This document shows positions 26,116-35,845 of a stretch of DNA of 64,000 nucleotides, piece by piece. This DNA is from Bacteriovorax sp. PP10. GTDB taxonomy: Bacteria > Bdellovibrionota > Bacteriovoracia > Bacteriovoracales > Bacteriovoracaceae. The stretch lies in assembly GCF_035013165.1 (NCBI RefSeq), contig NZ_JAYGJQ010000002.1, positions 62,001-126,000 of the forward strand, read 5' to 3'. Numbering within the stretch: position 1 is the stretch's first letter; each line of letters starts with the position of its first letter. The notes under the pieces are model-generated. The model was not told the DNA's origin. It worked only from the letters and a program-made list of their open reading frames with translations, and did no database searches. Both the position numbers and the translations under genes were made by a program.

Positions 26116-27174
26116 ATGAATAAATGGCATGAGCTTTGTCTCAAAGAAAATGTATCGATCTATCAGGCCTTGGAGAAATTAAACGTAACAGCAGAGAAGT
26201 TTTTAGTAATTATTTCTGAAGACTGGCATCTTAAAGGTACTCTTACTGATGGTGATATAAGGCGAGCATTGCTTAGCGGTTTGAATGTTAATGATTCAAT
26301 TACTAAAGCTATTAATCAAAAACCCATTATTGCTTCTCAAACATTAAGACACTCAGAACTTCATGAATTGATGAAAGGAAATGGGATTACCCATGTGCCG
26401 GTCATTGATGAAAAGGGAAAACTCATTCGCATTGTTTCACTAAAAGAGGTTGTCAGTACTGAGCCTAAAAAGGAAAACGCTGTCGTTCTTATGGTTGGAG
26501 GACTCGGGTCACGTCTTGGAGATTTAACAGCAAATTGTCCTAAGCCAATGTTAAAATTAGGCGATAAGCCAATTCTCGAAATCATTATTGAGAATTTTAA
26601 AGAATATGGATTTCATCACTTCTTTCTTTCGGTAAATTATAAATCAGAAATGATTGAATCCTATTTTGGAGACGGCACTCGTCATGGAATAGACATCACA
26701 TATATACGTGAAAGAGAAAGAATGGGAACAGCTGGATCTTTGAGTTTGATGGAACCTATCAACGATCTCCCAATAATTGTAATGAATGGGGATGTACTGA
26801 CAAAAGTTAACTTCTCTTCTTTGATTGACTATCACGAAACAAATGAATTAGATGCCTGCATATGTACTTTTCGTCATGATTATCAGGTTCCTTACGGAGT
26901 GATTCATTTTGATGGCGAAGGTGAACTTGTAGATCGAATTGAAGAAAAACCGATTCATACTTCTTTAGTGAATGCAGGGATATATTCTTTAAATCCAAAA
27001 TCTTTATTATTAATACCAAAAAATACTTTTTACGATATGCCGACATTTTTAGATAAAATGATTATGGAAAAAAAGCGTGTGGGAACATTCCAAGTTCAGG
27101 ACTACTGGCTGGATATTGGCCGTAGCGACGATTTTTATCGTGCAGAAGCAGATTACAAGAATAAATTAAAATAG
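26116..27174 (+). CDS. ptmE: CBS-domain nucleotidyltransferase, PtmE-like
   Basis: The 352-residue protein has two CBS repeats (to about 118) followed by a nucleotidyltransferase domain opening with LMVGGLGSRLGDLT (about 125-138), with KPMLKLGDKPILE, MNGDVLTK and DYWLDIGRSDDF. The CBS plus NTP-transferase layout is that of Campylobacter PtmE, which makes GDP-glucosamine for the GDP branch of legionaminic acid synthesis. It is the first gene of a ten-gene run that ends with the nonulosonate synthase and hydrolysing epimerase. This supports a GDP-linked precursor; substrate specificity is inference. Confidence 0.85.
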   Translation: MNKWHELCLKENVSIYQALEKLNVTAEKFLVIISEDWHLKGTLTDGDIRRALLSGLNVNDSITKAINQKPIIASQTLRHSELHELMKGNGITHVPVIDEKGKLIRIVSLKEVVSTEPKKENAVVLMVGGLGSRLGDLTANCPKPMLKLGDKPILEIIIENFKEYGFHHFFLSVNYKSEMIESYFGDGTRHGIDITYIRERERMGTAGSLSLMEPINDLPIIVMNGDVLTKVNFSSLIDYHETNELDACICTFRHDYQVPYGVIHFDGEGELVDRIEEKPIHTSLVNAGIYSLNPKSLLLIPKNTFYDMPTFLDKMIMEKKRVGTFQVQDYWLDIGRSDDFYRAEADYKNKLK

Positions 27175-27183
27175 GTGGATACA

Positions 27184-28479
27184 ATGACAAGTTACAGCGA
27201 AAGATTAAACAAAGTTATTCCAGGGGGAGCCCATACATACAGTAGAGGAGATGATCAGTTTCCAAGTAATGCTCCTCAGATTTTATCAAAAGGAAAAGGA
27301 GCTTATGTCTGGGATGAGAAAGGAAATAAGTTTCTTGATTATGGGATGGCATTAAGAGCTATTACTCTTGGATATAGCAATGAAGAAGTTAATCGTGCAG
27401 CTATAGAACAGATTGAATTAGGAAATAATTTAACGAGAGCTTCTCTAATTGAATTGGAAGCAGCAGAAGCCCTAGTTAATCTTATTCCATGTGCAGAGAT
27501 GGTGAAGTTTGCAAAAAATGGATCTTCAGTAACTAGTGCAGCTGTAAAATTAGCACGTGCTTATACTGGAAAGAAAATGATTGCAAGATGTTTACAACAA
27601 CCTTTCTTTTCTTATGATGATTGGTTTATTGGTGACACTATAATTAAAAGAGGAATACCTTCTGAAATTTCAGAGACAACAGTAAACTTTAATTTCAATG
27701 ACATCAAATCATTAGAGAATCTTTTTGAAAAATACCCGAATCAAATTGCAGCTATTATTCTTGAACCTGCAGCTACTGAGGAACCTAAAAATAACTTTCT
27801 CCAAAATGTGAAAAGTGTATGCGAAAAAAATGGAGCCGTTTTTATTCTCGATGAAATGATATCGGGTTTTAGATGGCATCTTCAAGGAGCACATACATAT
27901 TATAATGTGCAACCTGATCTAGTAACTTTTGGAAAAGCAATGGCTAATGGTTTTTCTGTTGCGGCCTTGGCTGGAAAAAAAGAAATCATGAATCTTGGTG
28001 GAATTAAAGAAATGGGACAGGAAAGAGTTTTCCTTATGTCCAGTACTCATGGAGCTGAGATGTCGAGTCTTGGAGCTTTCGTAGCAGCATTAAATATTTA
28101 TCAGCGTGAACCCGTTATTGCTAATTTATGGAGTTACGGAAGTAAGCTAAAAAGTGGAATGAATGCGATTGCAAATGAAATTGGAATCCTAGACTACATA
28201 GGATTCGATGGAGTTGATTGTTCTCCAGGATATTATACAAGAAACAAAGATGGACAAGTTTCACTTGAATTGAGAACACTTTTTTCTCAAGAGATGATTA
28301 AGAATAATGTACTAATGCCATGGGTTTCAATATGTACAGCTCATACAGATACAGAACTTAATATCACATTGGAAGCAGCCCAAAAGGCTATGAAGGTTTA
28401 TGCTATGGCCTTAGAAGAAGGCGCTTCTAAATATTTAGTTGGACCTGCAATCAAACCAGTCTTCCGTAAAGTTAACTAG
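27184..28479 (+). CDS. Class III aminotransferase / glutamate-1-semialdehyde aminomutase-like protein
   Basis: The 431-residue PLP enzyme resembles HemL: NKVIPGGAHTYSRGDDQFP at the start, FAKNGSSVTSAAVKLARAYTG for phosphate binding, FILDEMISGFRW with the cofactor Asp, and TFGKAMANGF with the PLP Lys at about 250. The ATG at 27184 is preferred to GTG at 27175, since AGGTGG precedes it. Its place in the nonulosonate run suggests amination of a sugar precursor rather than tetrapyrrole synthesis. In Campylobacter the equivalent supply of glucosamine uses PtmA and PtmF; this enzyme could be an additional step. Confidence 0.8.
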   Translation: MTSYSERLNKVIPGGAHTYSRGDDQFPSNAPQILSKGKGAYVWDEKGNKFLDYGMALRAITLGYSNEEVNRAAIEQIELGNNLTRASLIELEAAEALVNLIPCAEMVKFAKNGSSVTSAAVKLARAYTGKKMIARCLQQPFFSYDDWFIGDTIIKRGIPSEISETTVNFNFNDIKSLENLFEKYPNQIAAIILEPAATEEPKNNFLQNVKSVCEKNGAVFILDEMISGFRWHLQGAHTYYNVQPDLVTFGKAMANGFSVAALAGKKEIMNLGGIKEMGQERVFLMSSTHGAEMSSLGAFVAALNIYQREPVIANLWSYGSKLKSGMNAIANEIGILDYIGFDGVDCSPGYYTRNKDGQVSLELRTLFSQEMIKNNVLMPWVSICTAHTDTELNITLEAAQKAMKVYAMALEEGASKYLVGPAIKPVFRKVN

Positions 28480-28486
28480 GATATTT

Positions 28487-29212
28487 ATGAAAGGTTTAAA
28501 AGTAGGATTAATTGGATACGGACTTATTGGAAAAGCAATCCATGAATCTCTTAAAAAAGAGGGAGTGGAAGTTTTTATTTTTGATAAAGCATTTATTGCC
28601 GAAAGTAATTTTTTCGAAACAGATATTACTTCGACTTCTGTACTCGAAAATACAATAGATGATCTTCATGCAAAGAATATTAAGCTGAATGCAGTTGTTA
28701 ACTGTAGTTATCCAAGAACAAAAAGTTACGGACAGAAACTTGAAGATGTAACTATCGAATCATTTAATGAAAATGTTTCTGTTCACCTGGGCGGATATTT
28801 TAATGTGATGAAACAGTTTGGTATGTATTTCAAAAAAAATGGAGGAGGTTCTATCGTTTCATTTTCGTCTGTGTACGGAGTAAATGCACCACGGTTTGAT
28901 ATTTATGAACAAGAAAAATTCACAATGCCGGTAGAATATTCAGCAATTAAATCAGCTGTCATTCATATGACGAAATATATGGCCGCTTATTTTAAAGGAA
29001 AAGATGTGCGCTTTAATGTTCTTTCTCCTGGTGGCGTGTTCAGTGGGCATGAGGAATCTTTTGTCAAAGCTTATGGGAAATACTCGTTGAGTTCTCGCGG
29101 TGGCATGCTCGATCCACAAGATCTAACAGGAGCTGTTAAGTTTCTTGTGTCTAATGAATCAAAATATGTAAACGGACAAAACTTAATTGTCGACGATGGT
29201 TGGACTTTATAA
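28487..29212 (+). CDS. Short-chain dehydrogenase, PtmA-like
   Basis: The 241-residue classic SDR has GLIGYGLIGKAI as cofactor-binding loop, SIVSFSSVYG with the catalytic Ser, YSAIKSAV (Tyr-x3-Lys) and the late SPGGV motif. It begins 7 bases after the aminotransferase and is followed 18 bases later by a Gfo/Idh-type oxidoreductase. An SDR plus a second oxidoreductase next to PtmE mirrors the PtmA/PtmF pair of Campylobacter legionaminic acid synthesis. The start is at 28487, where the family N-terminus begins; the open frame extends upstream into the previous gene. Confidence 0.8.
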   Translation: MKGLKVGLIGYGLIGKAIHESLKKEGVEVFIFDKAFIAESNFFETDITSTSVLENTIDDLHAKNIKLNAVVNCSYPRTKSYGQKLEDVTIESFNENVSVHLGGYFNVMKQFGMYFKKNGGGSIVSFSSVYGVNAPRFDIYEQEKFTMPVEYSAIKSAVIHMTKYMAAYFKGKDVRFNVLSPGGVFSGHEESFVKAYGKYSLSSRGGMLDPQDLTGAVKFLVSNESKYVNGQNLIVDDGWTL

Positions 29213-29230
29213 AGTTCACAAAGGAATAAT

Positions 29231-30223
29231 ATGAAAAAATTTGTAGTAATTGGATTGGGATCAATGGGAAAAAGACGCATTCGCTGTCTTCAAAAACTTG
29301 GCTATAAAAATATTTCTGGCTTTGATCCAAGAGAAGATAGAGGCACGGAAGCAAAAAATACTTATAATATTGAATTAATCTCTGACGTTGAAGCTTATGT
29401 CGCTGAAAATAAGCCTCATATAATTATCTCTGTGCCACCTCACCTCCATAATATTTATATGAAAGTGGCAGTTAAGTACGGTTGTCATTTTTTTGTTGAA
29501 GCCAGCGTACTCGATGATGATTTTACAGAAATTATAGCTGAGGTTTCTAAGAAAAATATTGTTGCAGCTCCATCATGTACTCTACTTTTTCATCCAGCAA
29601 TTCAATTAATTAAGAAAATGATTGATCAAAATGAATTAGGAAAACTTTCTAACTGGCTTTATCATTCAGGACAATATCTTCCTGATTGGCATCCTTATGA
29701 AAAAGTTTCCGATTATTATGTTTCTAGAAAAGACACTTCAGGGGGAAGAGAAATTGTTCCTTTCGAATTGAGCTGGATTTGTAGCGTTTTTAATTTTCCG
29801 GACACTGTAGCTTCAACTTTTGGGAAAACAATCGAATTTGAAGGAGGGGAGGATGTTGATGATACTTACAATCTGCTCATGAAATACAAGAAAGGTTTTT
29901 TTGGTGTTTTAACGGTTGATGTTGTTTCAAGATATGCAACGAGAAGATTGATGATCAATGGACAAGATGGTCAATTAAGATGGGACTGGGAAAATGCTCA
30001 TATCGATGTATATCTGGCAAAAACTGGTAAATGGGAAAAGGTAGAGTTTGAAAAAGGTGAAGCTCATGAAGGCTATAATCCTAATATTGTCGAGGATATG
30101 TACGTAAATGAAATTAAATCTTTTTTAAGTGCTGCAGATAAAACAGGTCAGTATCCGACAGACTTGTCATATGACTGGGATGTTTTAAAGACATTATACA
30201 AGGCAGAGAAAAATGCCATCTAA
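29231..30223 (+). CDS. Gfo/Idh/MocA family oxidoreductase (PtmF-like position)
   Basis: The 330-residue protein has an N-terminal Rossmann motif (VIGLGSMGKRRIRCLQ), the family's sugar-oxidoreductase centre PHIIISVPPHLH, and a C-terminal beta domain. The usual EKP motif appears to be replaced by EASV. It lies between the SDR and the cytidylyltransferase, overlapping the latter by 11 bases. In context it probably oxidises or reduces an amino-sugar precursor of the nonulosonate. The GGAATA leader gives a modest ribosome site. Specific substrate unknown. Confidence 0.75.
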   Translation: MKKFVVIGLGSMGKRRIRCLQKLGYKNISGFDPREDRGTEAKNTYNIELISDVEAYVAENKPHIIISVPPHLHNIYMKVAVKYGCHFFVEASVLDDDFTEIIAEVSKKNIVAAPSCTLLFHPAIQLIKKMIDQNELGKLSNWLYHSGQYLPDWHPYEKVSDYYVSRKDTSGGREIVPFELSWICSVFNFPDTVASTFGKTIEFEGGEDVDDTYNLLMKYKKGFFGVLTVDVVSRYATRRLMINGQDGQLRWDWENAHIDVYLAKTGKWEKVEFEKGEAHEGYNPNIVEDMYVNEIKSFLSAADKTGQYPTDLSYDWDVLKTLYKAEKNAI

Positions 30224-30974
30224 GCGTTTTGCACTATTTATTACAGCTAGGCTTGGTTCAAAGAGGCTTCCAAATAAGCACCTGCTTGATCTGGGAGAAA
30301 TTCGCCCTATTGAAATTCTGATTCGAAGACTAAAGAAATTAAATTTGCCAATTGTTCTTACGACAGGGAATGAAGAGATTAATTACGGCTTTAAGGACTT
30401 ATGTAAAAAAGAAGGAATTGAACTTTTTTTTGGTGATGCAACGAATATTCCCAAGAGACATCTTGAAGCGGCAAGAGAGCTTAATTACGACTTTATTTTT
30501 TCTATTGATGGTGATGATATTTTAACTGCTCCGGAAGGAGTTAAAGCAATTTTAAATAAGATCGAAAATGCTGATTACTCAAATGGATTTTATCATACTG
30601 ATGGTTATCCATTTGGAGTGAACTCAGGGGGATATTCGAGGATTTTTTTAGAGAATGCTTTAAAAGAATTTACTGGAAATTCTCTTGAAACCGGATGGGG
30701 AAGGATTTTTCCAAAAAACAGTTTTGTTGCAGTTTCATGTCCTTCTAAAAATGCAGAAAATTGGCGTTTGAGCTTAGACTATAATGAAGATCTGATTGTA
30801 TTCAAAAGTATTTGGGATCACTTTCAAAACTCATTATTTGAAGCCAGTACAGATGAGATTTTGGAGTATTTTTTTAAAAATGAACTCTGGAAATTGAACG
30901 GACATATTATTGAAAAGTATTGGGAAAATTTTCACGCTGAAAGAAATAAAGAAATTAAAAAAGAAACGAAATAA
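30213..30974 (+). CDS. Cytidylyltransferase, candidate CMP-legionaminate synthetase
   Basis: The 253-residue protein starts with FITARLGSKRLPNKHLLDLG, the nucleotide-binding segment of CMP-sugar synthetases and SpsF-type enzymes, and has FSIDGDDIL as the metal-binding acidic motif. No other CMP-activating enzyme is seen in this locus, so it may fill the LegF role of charging the finished nonulosonate with CMP. Its position between the precursor genes and legB is consistent. It resembles SpsF as much as NeuA, so the exact reaction is open. Confidence 0.65.
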   Translation: MPSKRFALFITARLGSKRLPNKHLLDLGEIRPIEILIRRLKKLNLPIVLTTGNEEINYGFKDLCKKEGIELFFGDATNIPKRHLEAARELNYDFIFSIDGDDILTAPEGVKAILNKIENADYSNGFYHTDGYPFGVNSGGYSRIFLENALKEFTGNSLETGWGRIFPKNSFVAVSCPSKNAENWRLSLDYNEDLIVFKSIWDHFQNSLFEASTDEILEYFFKNELWKLNGHIIEKYWENFHAERNKEIKKETK

Positions 30975-30991
30975 TATAATAAGGAAAGATA

Positions 30992-31978
30992 ATGAAGCGA
31001 GTATTAGTTACCGGAGCAGATGGATTTATTGGGTCTCATTTAACAGAATTATTAGTCCGTGAAGGTTATCAGGTTCGCGCATTGGCCCAGTATAATTCTT
31101 TTAATGATTGGGGTTGGTTAGAAACTATTAAAGACTTGAAAAAAGTTGAAGTTGTTACAGGTGATATCCGTGATCCATTTTTTTGTAATGAAATCACTAA
31201 AGATATTGATATTGTATTTCACTTGGCAGCTTTAATTGCTATTCCATTTTCTTATAAAGCTCCTCAAAGTTATGTTGAAACAAATATAACAGGAACTTTA
31301 AATATTTGTAAGGCAGCTCTTGATAACAAAGTGAAGAGAGTTATGCATACATCGACAAGTGAAGTTTACGGAACGGCCCTTTATGTTCCAATCGATGAAA
31401 AACATCCACTTCAACCTCAGTCGCCATACAGTGCTTCAAAAATTGGTGCTGATGCAATGGCCATGAGTTTCTTCTTGTCTTTCGGTCTGCCTGTAACAAT
31501 TGCCCGTCCGTTCAATACATTTGGACCAAGACAATCGGCAAGAGCAGTTATTCCTACAATCATTTCACAAATTGCAGCTGGTAAAACAACGATTGAACTA
31601 GGTGACACAACTCCAACGAGAGATTTCAACTTTGTTGAAGATACTTGTCTTGGAATGCTAAAAGTTGCAACGTCTGAAAATACAATCGGTCAGACAGTAA
31701 ACATTGGTTCTAACCGCGAGCATACGATTGAAGAAACTTTTAATCTTATTCGTAAAATTATGAATAAAGAAAATGAAGTGAAATTAATCAAAGACGAAAA
31801 AAGAATTCGTCCGGAGAACTCTGAAGTTCACAGACTTTGGTGTGATAACTCACTGGTTGATAAGCTTACAGGTTTCAAACCCAAATATAGTTTTGAAGAT
31901 GGTCTGAAAGAAACTATCGAATGGTTCTTAAATCCAGAAAATCTAAAAAGATATAAGGTAGATATTTACAATGTATAA
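30992..31978 (+). CDS. legB: Nucleotide-sugar 4,6-dehydratase LegB
   Basis: The 328-residue extended SDR has TGADGFIGSHL at the N-terminus and Y146-x3-K150 in YSASK. The diagnostic LegB segment QYNSFNDWGWLETI (about 36-49) is followed by HTSTSEVYGTA. LegB makes the 4-keto-6-deoxy intermediate of the legionaminic pathway from GDP-GlcNAc in Campylobacter. The end overlaps legC by 8 bases. Confidence 0.92.
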   Translation: MKRVLVTGADGFIGSHLTELLVREGYQVRALAQYNSFNDWGWLETIKDLKKVEVVTGDIRDPFFCNEITKDIDIVFHLAALIAIPFSYKAPQSYVETNITGTLNICKAALDNKVKRVMHTSTSEVYGTALYVPIDEKHPLQPQSPYSASKIGADAMAMSFFLSFGLPVTIARPFNTFGPRQSARAVIPTIISQIAAGKTTIELGDTTPTRDFNFVEDTCLGMLKVATSENTIGQTVNIGSNREHTIEETFNLIRKIMNKENEVKLIKDEKRIRPENSEVHRLWCDNSLVDKLTGFKPKYSFEDGLKETIEWFLNPENLKRYKVDIYNV

Positions 31979-33116
31979 AGACATCGTTGAATTTGTAAAA
32001 ACGCTTTACCCGAATGAAAGCTTCGTTCCTCTTCATGCACCACTTTTTCAAGGTAACGAAAAAAAATACGTGGATGACTGTATCGATTCAACATTTGTTT
32101 CGAGTGTCGGTCAGTACGTTAATAAGTTTGAAGATATGATGTGCGCTTATACGGGTGCTAAGTATGCTATTGCTACGACAAACGGAACATCTGCCCTTCA
32201 TATGGCCTTGATGTTGGTTGGTGTAGAAAGAGACACTGAAGTTTTATCACAGGCCTTAACTTTCGTGGCAACTGCAAACGCAATTTCTTATATCGGTGCA
32301 ATTCCAGCTTTTATCGATAGTGGAAAAGAAAATCTTGGGATGTGCCCAAAAAGTCTTGAAGAGTTCTTGACTGAAAATACTGAAGTTAGGGACAATGCAA
32401 CTTTCAATAAAAGAACTCAGAGAAGAATTTCAGCATGCGTTCCGATGCATGTTTTTGGACATCCAGTAGAGATGGACGAAATTCAAAGACTCTGTAAAAA
32501 GTTTAATATCCCTCTAGTTGAAGATGCAGCTGAGTCACTTGGAAGTTTCTACAAAGGTGAGCACACCGGCCTTAAAGGTGATGTGGGAATCCTGAGTTTT
32601 AACGGCAATAAGATTGTCACTTGTGGTGGTGGTGGAATGATCATCACTAACAATGAAACTCTTGCTAAAAGAGGAAAGCATTTAACGACAACGGCAAAAC
32701 AACCACACAAGTGGGAGTTTTATCACGACGAGATTGGATATAACTACAGACTTCCTAACCTGAACGCGGCCTTGGCCTGCGCGCAGATGGAAAACCTTCC
32801 TGCTTTCGTAGAAAACAAAAGACAGACCGCTGCTGAATATAGAAACTACTTTGCAAAAAAAGGAATTCGTTTTGTTGATGAACCAAAAGACACTCAGTCT
32901 AATTTTTGGTTAAACGCAATAGAATTCAATTCTAGAAAAGAGCGTGATGAGTTTTTAGAATATTCAAACAACAATGGAGTTATGAGCCGTCCTATCTGGA
33001 GACTTATGACTGACCTTCCAGCTTTCTCTCATGCTTTTAAAATGCCGATGACAAATGCTAGTCATTACGTTGATACAATTATCAACATTCCCAGCAGTGT
33101 AAGGATGAATAAATGA
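31971..33116 (+). CDS. legC: DegT/DnrJ-type aminotransferase LegC
   Basis: The 381-residue PLP enzyme carries the fold-type-I sugar aminotransferase motifs: ATTNGTSALHMAL, VEDAAESLGSFYKGEH, SFNGNKIVTCGGGGM with the PLP Lys at about 213, and GYNYRLPNLNAALACAQ. Its first residues (PNESFVPLHAPLF) match the LegC branch. It aminates C4 of the 4-keto intermediate from LegB. It overlaps legB at the start and legH at the end (ATGA). Confidence 0.92.
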   Translation: MYKDIVEFVKTLYPNESFVPLHAPLFQGNEKKYVDDCIDSTFVSSVGQYVNKFEDMMCAYTGAKYAIATTNGTSALHMALMLVGVERDTEVLSQALTFVATANAISYIGAIPAFIDSGKENLGMCPKSLEEFLTENTEVRDNATFNKRTQRRISACVPMHVFGHPVEMDEIQRLCKKFNIPLVEDAAESLGSFYKGEHTGLKGDVGILSFNGNKIVTCGGGGMIITNNETLAKRGKHLTTTAKQPHKWEFYHDEIGYNYRLPNLNAALACAQMENLPAFVENKRQTAAEYRNYFAKKGIRFVDEPKDTQSNFWLNAIEFNSRKERDEFLEYSNNNGVMSRPIWRLMTDLPAFSHAFKMPMTNASHYVDTIINIPSSVRMNK

Positions 33117-33697
33117 AAGACCTGTACCTAATTGGTGGAGGGGGGCATTGCCGTTCATGTATCGATGTTATCGAACTTGAAGGTCAATATAGAATCCTTG
33201 GGATCTTTGATCGCAAAGAAAATATCGGAGGAGAAGTCCTTGGATATAAAATTATCGGAAGTGATGATGATCTTGCTCAATATGTTTCTCAATCTACTTT
33301 CTTTCTGATTACAGTCGGACAAATTAAGACGGCAGACATCAGAATAAATATCTTTGATAAATTAATAAGTCTTAAAGCAAAGCTAGCGACAGTGATTTCT
33401 CCAAGATCATATGTCGCAAAACATGCAGCAGTTTTAGAAGGAACGATTGTCCTTCACGATGCTCTTATCAATTCAAACGCTAAAGTTGGTATGAATTGTA
33501 TTATCAATACAAAATCATTAATTGAGCACGATGCAGTTGTCGGTGATCACTGTCACGTTTCAACAGCAGCTGTTATCAATGGTGGATGTATTATCGAGAA
33601 TGGATCTTTTGTTGGAAGTAATACTGTCTTGAAAGAGAGCATTACAGTGCCAGAGAAATCAGTTATTCCAGCGGGGAGTTTTTATCGTGGAAAATAA
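33113..33697 (+). CDS. legH: Left-handed beta-helix N-acetyltransferase (LegH/NeuD-like)
   Basis: The 194-residue protein has an N-terminal Rossmann-like PglD_N part (LYLIGGGGHCRSCIDVI) and a C-terminal hexapeptide-repeat helix (GTIVLHDALINSNAKVGMN onward). IEHDAVVGDHCHVS contains the two His residues used in this family. It acetylates the new amino group from acetyl-CoA. The gene overlaps legC by 4 bases and legI by 11. Confidence 0.88.
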   Translation: MKDLYLIGGGGHCRSCIDVIELEGQYRILGIFDRKENIGGEVLGYKIIGSDDDLAQYVSQSTFFLITVGQIKTADIRINIFDKLISLKAKLATVISPRSYVAKHAAVLEGTIVLHDALINSNAKVGMNCIINTKSLIEHDAVVGDHCHVSTAAVINGGCIIENGSFVGSNTVLKESITVPEKSVIPAGSFYRGK

Positions 33698-34691
33698 AAG
33701 TGTGTTAATTATTGCTGAAGCAGGTGTTAACCATAATGGTGATATAGGACTTGCAAAAGAATTGATTGATTTAGCAGTTGAGGCCGGCGTGGACATTGTT
33801 AAGTTTCAGACTTTCAAATCTGAAAACTTAGTGACGAAAAATGCTGCTATGGCCGGTTACCAGGTTGAGAATACAGGAAAAGAAGACTCTCAGCTGGCAA
33901 TGTTAAAAAAACTAGAACTTCAAGATAATGAGTTTAAAGAATTACAACGTTATTGTGTTGAAAAGAAGATCAGATTCTTCTCAACAGGATTTGATATCGA
34001 AAGCCTGATATTTTTAAAATCTCTCAATATGGGGTTATGGAAAGTTCCATCGGGAGAGATTACAAATCTTCCTTACCTGGAATTTATCGGAAGATGCAAT
34101 GAACCGGTTATCCTGTCTACTGGGATGGCGACACTTGAAGAAGTTGAAGCGGCCATTAAAGTTTTAGTGAATGCAGGAACAGATAAGAAAAATATATCTG
34201 TCCTTCACTGCAATACTGATTACCCGACTCGTTTTGAAGATGTTCACTTGAATGCTATGAAAACGATGAGAGAGCGCTTAGGTGTAGAAATTGGATACTC
34301 TGACCACACGGCAGGAGTTGAAATTTCAGTAGCAGCGGTTGCTCTTGGAGCAAAAGTGATAGAGAAGCATTTCACTATTGATAAAAATCTTCCAGGTCCA
34401 GACCATAAAGCTTCATTAGATCCAAATGAGCTAAAAGCATTGGTTATTCAGATTAGAAACATTGAAAAGGCTTTGGGACGATTTGAAAAAATTCCCACTG
34501 AAAGAGAATCTAAAAATATTCAAGTGGCCAGAAAATCTATTGTTGCTAAGGCTGATATAAAAATAGGTGATGTCTTCACTATGGAAAATTTAACGACGAA
34601 ACGTCCAGGAACAGGTATTAGTCCAATGAAATGGCATGAAGTTCTTGGAACGAAAGCAGCTAAGAATTACCAAGAAGATGATTTAATATGA
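33687..34691 (+). CDS. legI: Nonulosonate (legionaminic/sialic acid) synthase
   Basis: The 334-residue protein is a NeuB-family synthase: IIAEAGVNHNGDIGLAKEL at the start, VKFQTFKSENLVT, WKVPSGEITNLP, STGMATLEEVE, GYSDHTAG and KHFTIDKNLPGPDHKAS. A C-terminal SAF antifreeze-like domain begins at about 280 (RKSIVAKADIKIGD). It condenses the 6-carbon sugar with phosphoenolpyruvate. The start is GTG at 33687 behind a GGGGAG ribosome site. Confidence 0.95.
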   Translation: MENKSVLIIAEAGVNHNGDIGLAKELIDLAVEAGVDIVKFQTFKSENLVTKNAAMAGYQVENTGKEDSQLAMLKKLELQDNEFKELQRYCVEKKIRFFSTGFDIESLIFLKSLNMGLWKVPSGEITNLPYLEFIGRCNEPVILSTGMATLEEVEAAIKVLVNAGTDKKNISVLHCNTDYPTRFEDVHLNAMKTMRERLGVEIGYSDHTAGVEISVAAVALGAKVIEKHFTIDKNLPGPDHKASLDPNELKALVIQIRNIEKALGRFEKIPTERESKNIQVARKSIVAKADIKIGDVFTMENLTTKRPGTGISPMKWHEVLGTKAAKNYQEDDLI

Positions 34692-35845
34692 AAACAGTTT
34701 GTGTCGTAACAGGAACTAGAGCTGACTATGGTCTTCTATATTGGCCTATTAAAGCTCTACTTGATTTAAAAGATATACGTGTAAGCCTAGTTGCAACTGG
34801 CACTCATATGAGTGAAAAACATGGCTATACAGTTAATGCAATAAAAAAGGATGGGTTTCAGCTCGATGCCGAAATCGATATCGAAATTCACGGCGACCGT
34901 CCCGGTGATATTGTCAGAGTTATGGCCGTGGCACTCAATAAATTTTCGACTTATTTTGAAAAGAATCGTCCTGATCTTCTTTTAATTTTAGGCGATCGTT
35001 ATGAAATTTTCTCAGTAGCTCAAGCGGCCATGGTTCATAACATTCCTATTGCTCATATACATGGTGGAGAAATTACAGAAGGTGCTATTGACGACTCCAT
35101 TCGCCATGCTCTTACAAAAATGTCTTACCTGCATTTTTCTTCAACTGAAGAATATCGCAAAAGAATTATTCAGATGGGAGAAGAGCCTGGACGAGTATTT
35201 TGTACAGGTGCTCCTGGACTTGATAATATTAAAAAATTGACCCTGCTTTCAAAAAGCGAAATGGAAAAAGAATTGGGATGTGCTTTTAATGAGAAAAATA
35301 TTCTTGTCACTTTTCACCCCGTAACAATTAGTGAAGAGCAGACTATTAAAGAAACAACAAACTTCTTTTCAGCTTTAAGTAAACTCCCAGCCAATATTTC
35401 GTTTTATATTACGATGCCAAATGCGGATACTTATTCAGAAAATATTTTGACAATTATCAATGAATTTAAAAAACAGAATCTGAACCGTACCCATATTTTT
35501 ACTAGTTTAGGGCAATTGAAATATTTAAGCTTAATGAAGCATGTCGATGTAGTTGCAGGAAATTCATCGAGTGGCATTATAGAAGCTCCTTTTATGAAAA
35601 AAGCTGTGTTAGATGTAGGTGCTCGTCAAAAGGGGCGTATTACAAGTACTCATGTCGTTCATGTTCAAGGTGTTACGCAGGATATTTATCAGGCCCTAGT
35701 AAAGATTCTTTCAGATGATTTTCAAAAGAAGCTGGATTCACTTCCAAGCATATATGGTGACGGTGAAGCAGGTCCAGTGATTGCCGGAAAAATTCACGAT
35801 GCACTGATGACAGGAATGAAGACTAAGTCATTTTTTAATCTTTAG
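34688..35845 (+). CDS. legG: Hydrolysing UDP/GDP-sugar 2-epimerase (LegG/NeuC)
   Basis: The 385-residue product matches NeuC/LegG: VTGTRADYGLLYWPIKAL, LGDRYEIFSVAQAA, HIHGGEITEGAIDDSIRHALTK with the catalytic region at about 122-143, and GNSSSGIIEAP. It removes the nucleotide and inverts C2, giving the sugar used by the synthase. It overlaps legI (ATGA). Its 3' end overlaps the convergent gene by 11 bases and closes the nonulosonate run. Confidence 0.93.
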   Translation: MKTVCVVTGTRADYGLLYWPIKALLDLKDIRVSLVATGTHMSEKHGYTVNAIKKDGFQLDAEIDIEIHGDRPGDIVRVMAVALNKFSTYFEKNRPDLLLILGDRYEIFSVAQAAMVHNIPIAHIHGGEITEGAIDDSIRHALTKMSYLHFSSTEEYRKRIIQMGEEPGRVFCTGAPGLDNIKKLTLLSKSEMEKELGCAFNEKNILVTFHPVTISEEQTIKETTNFFSALSKLPANISFYITMPNADTYSENILTIINEFKKQNLNRTHIFTSLGQLKYLSLMKHVDVVAGNSSSGIIEAPFMKKAVLDVGARQKGRITSTHVVHVQGVTQDIYQALVKILSDDFQKKLDSLPSIYGDGEAGPVIAGKIHDALMTGMKTKSFFNL

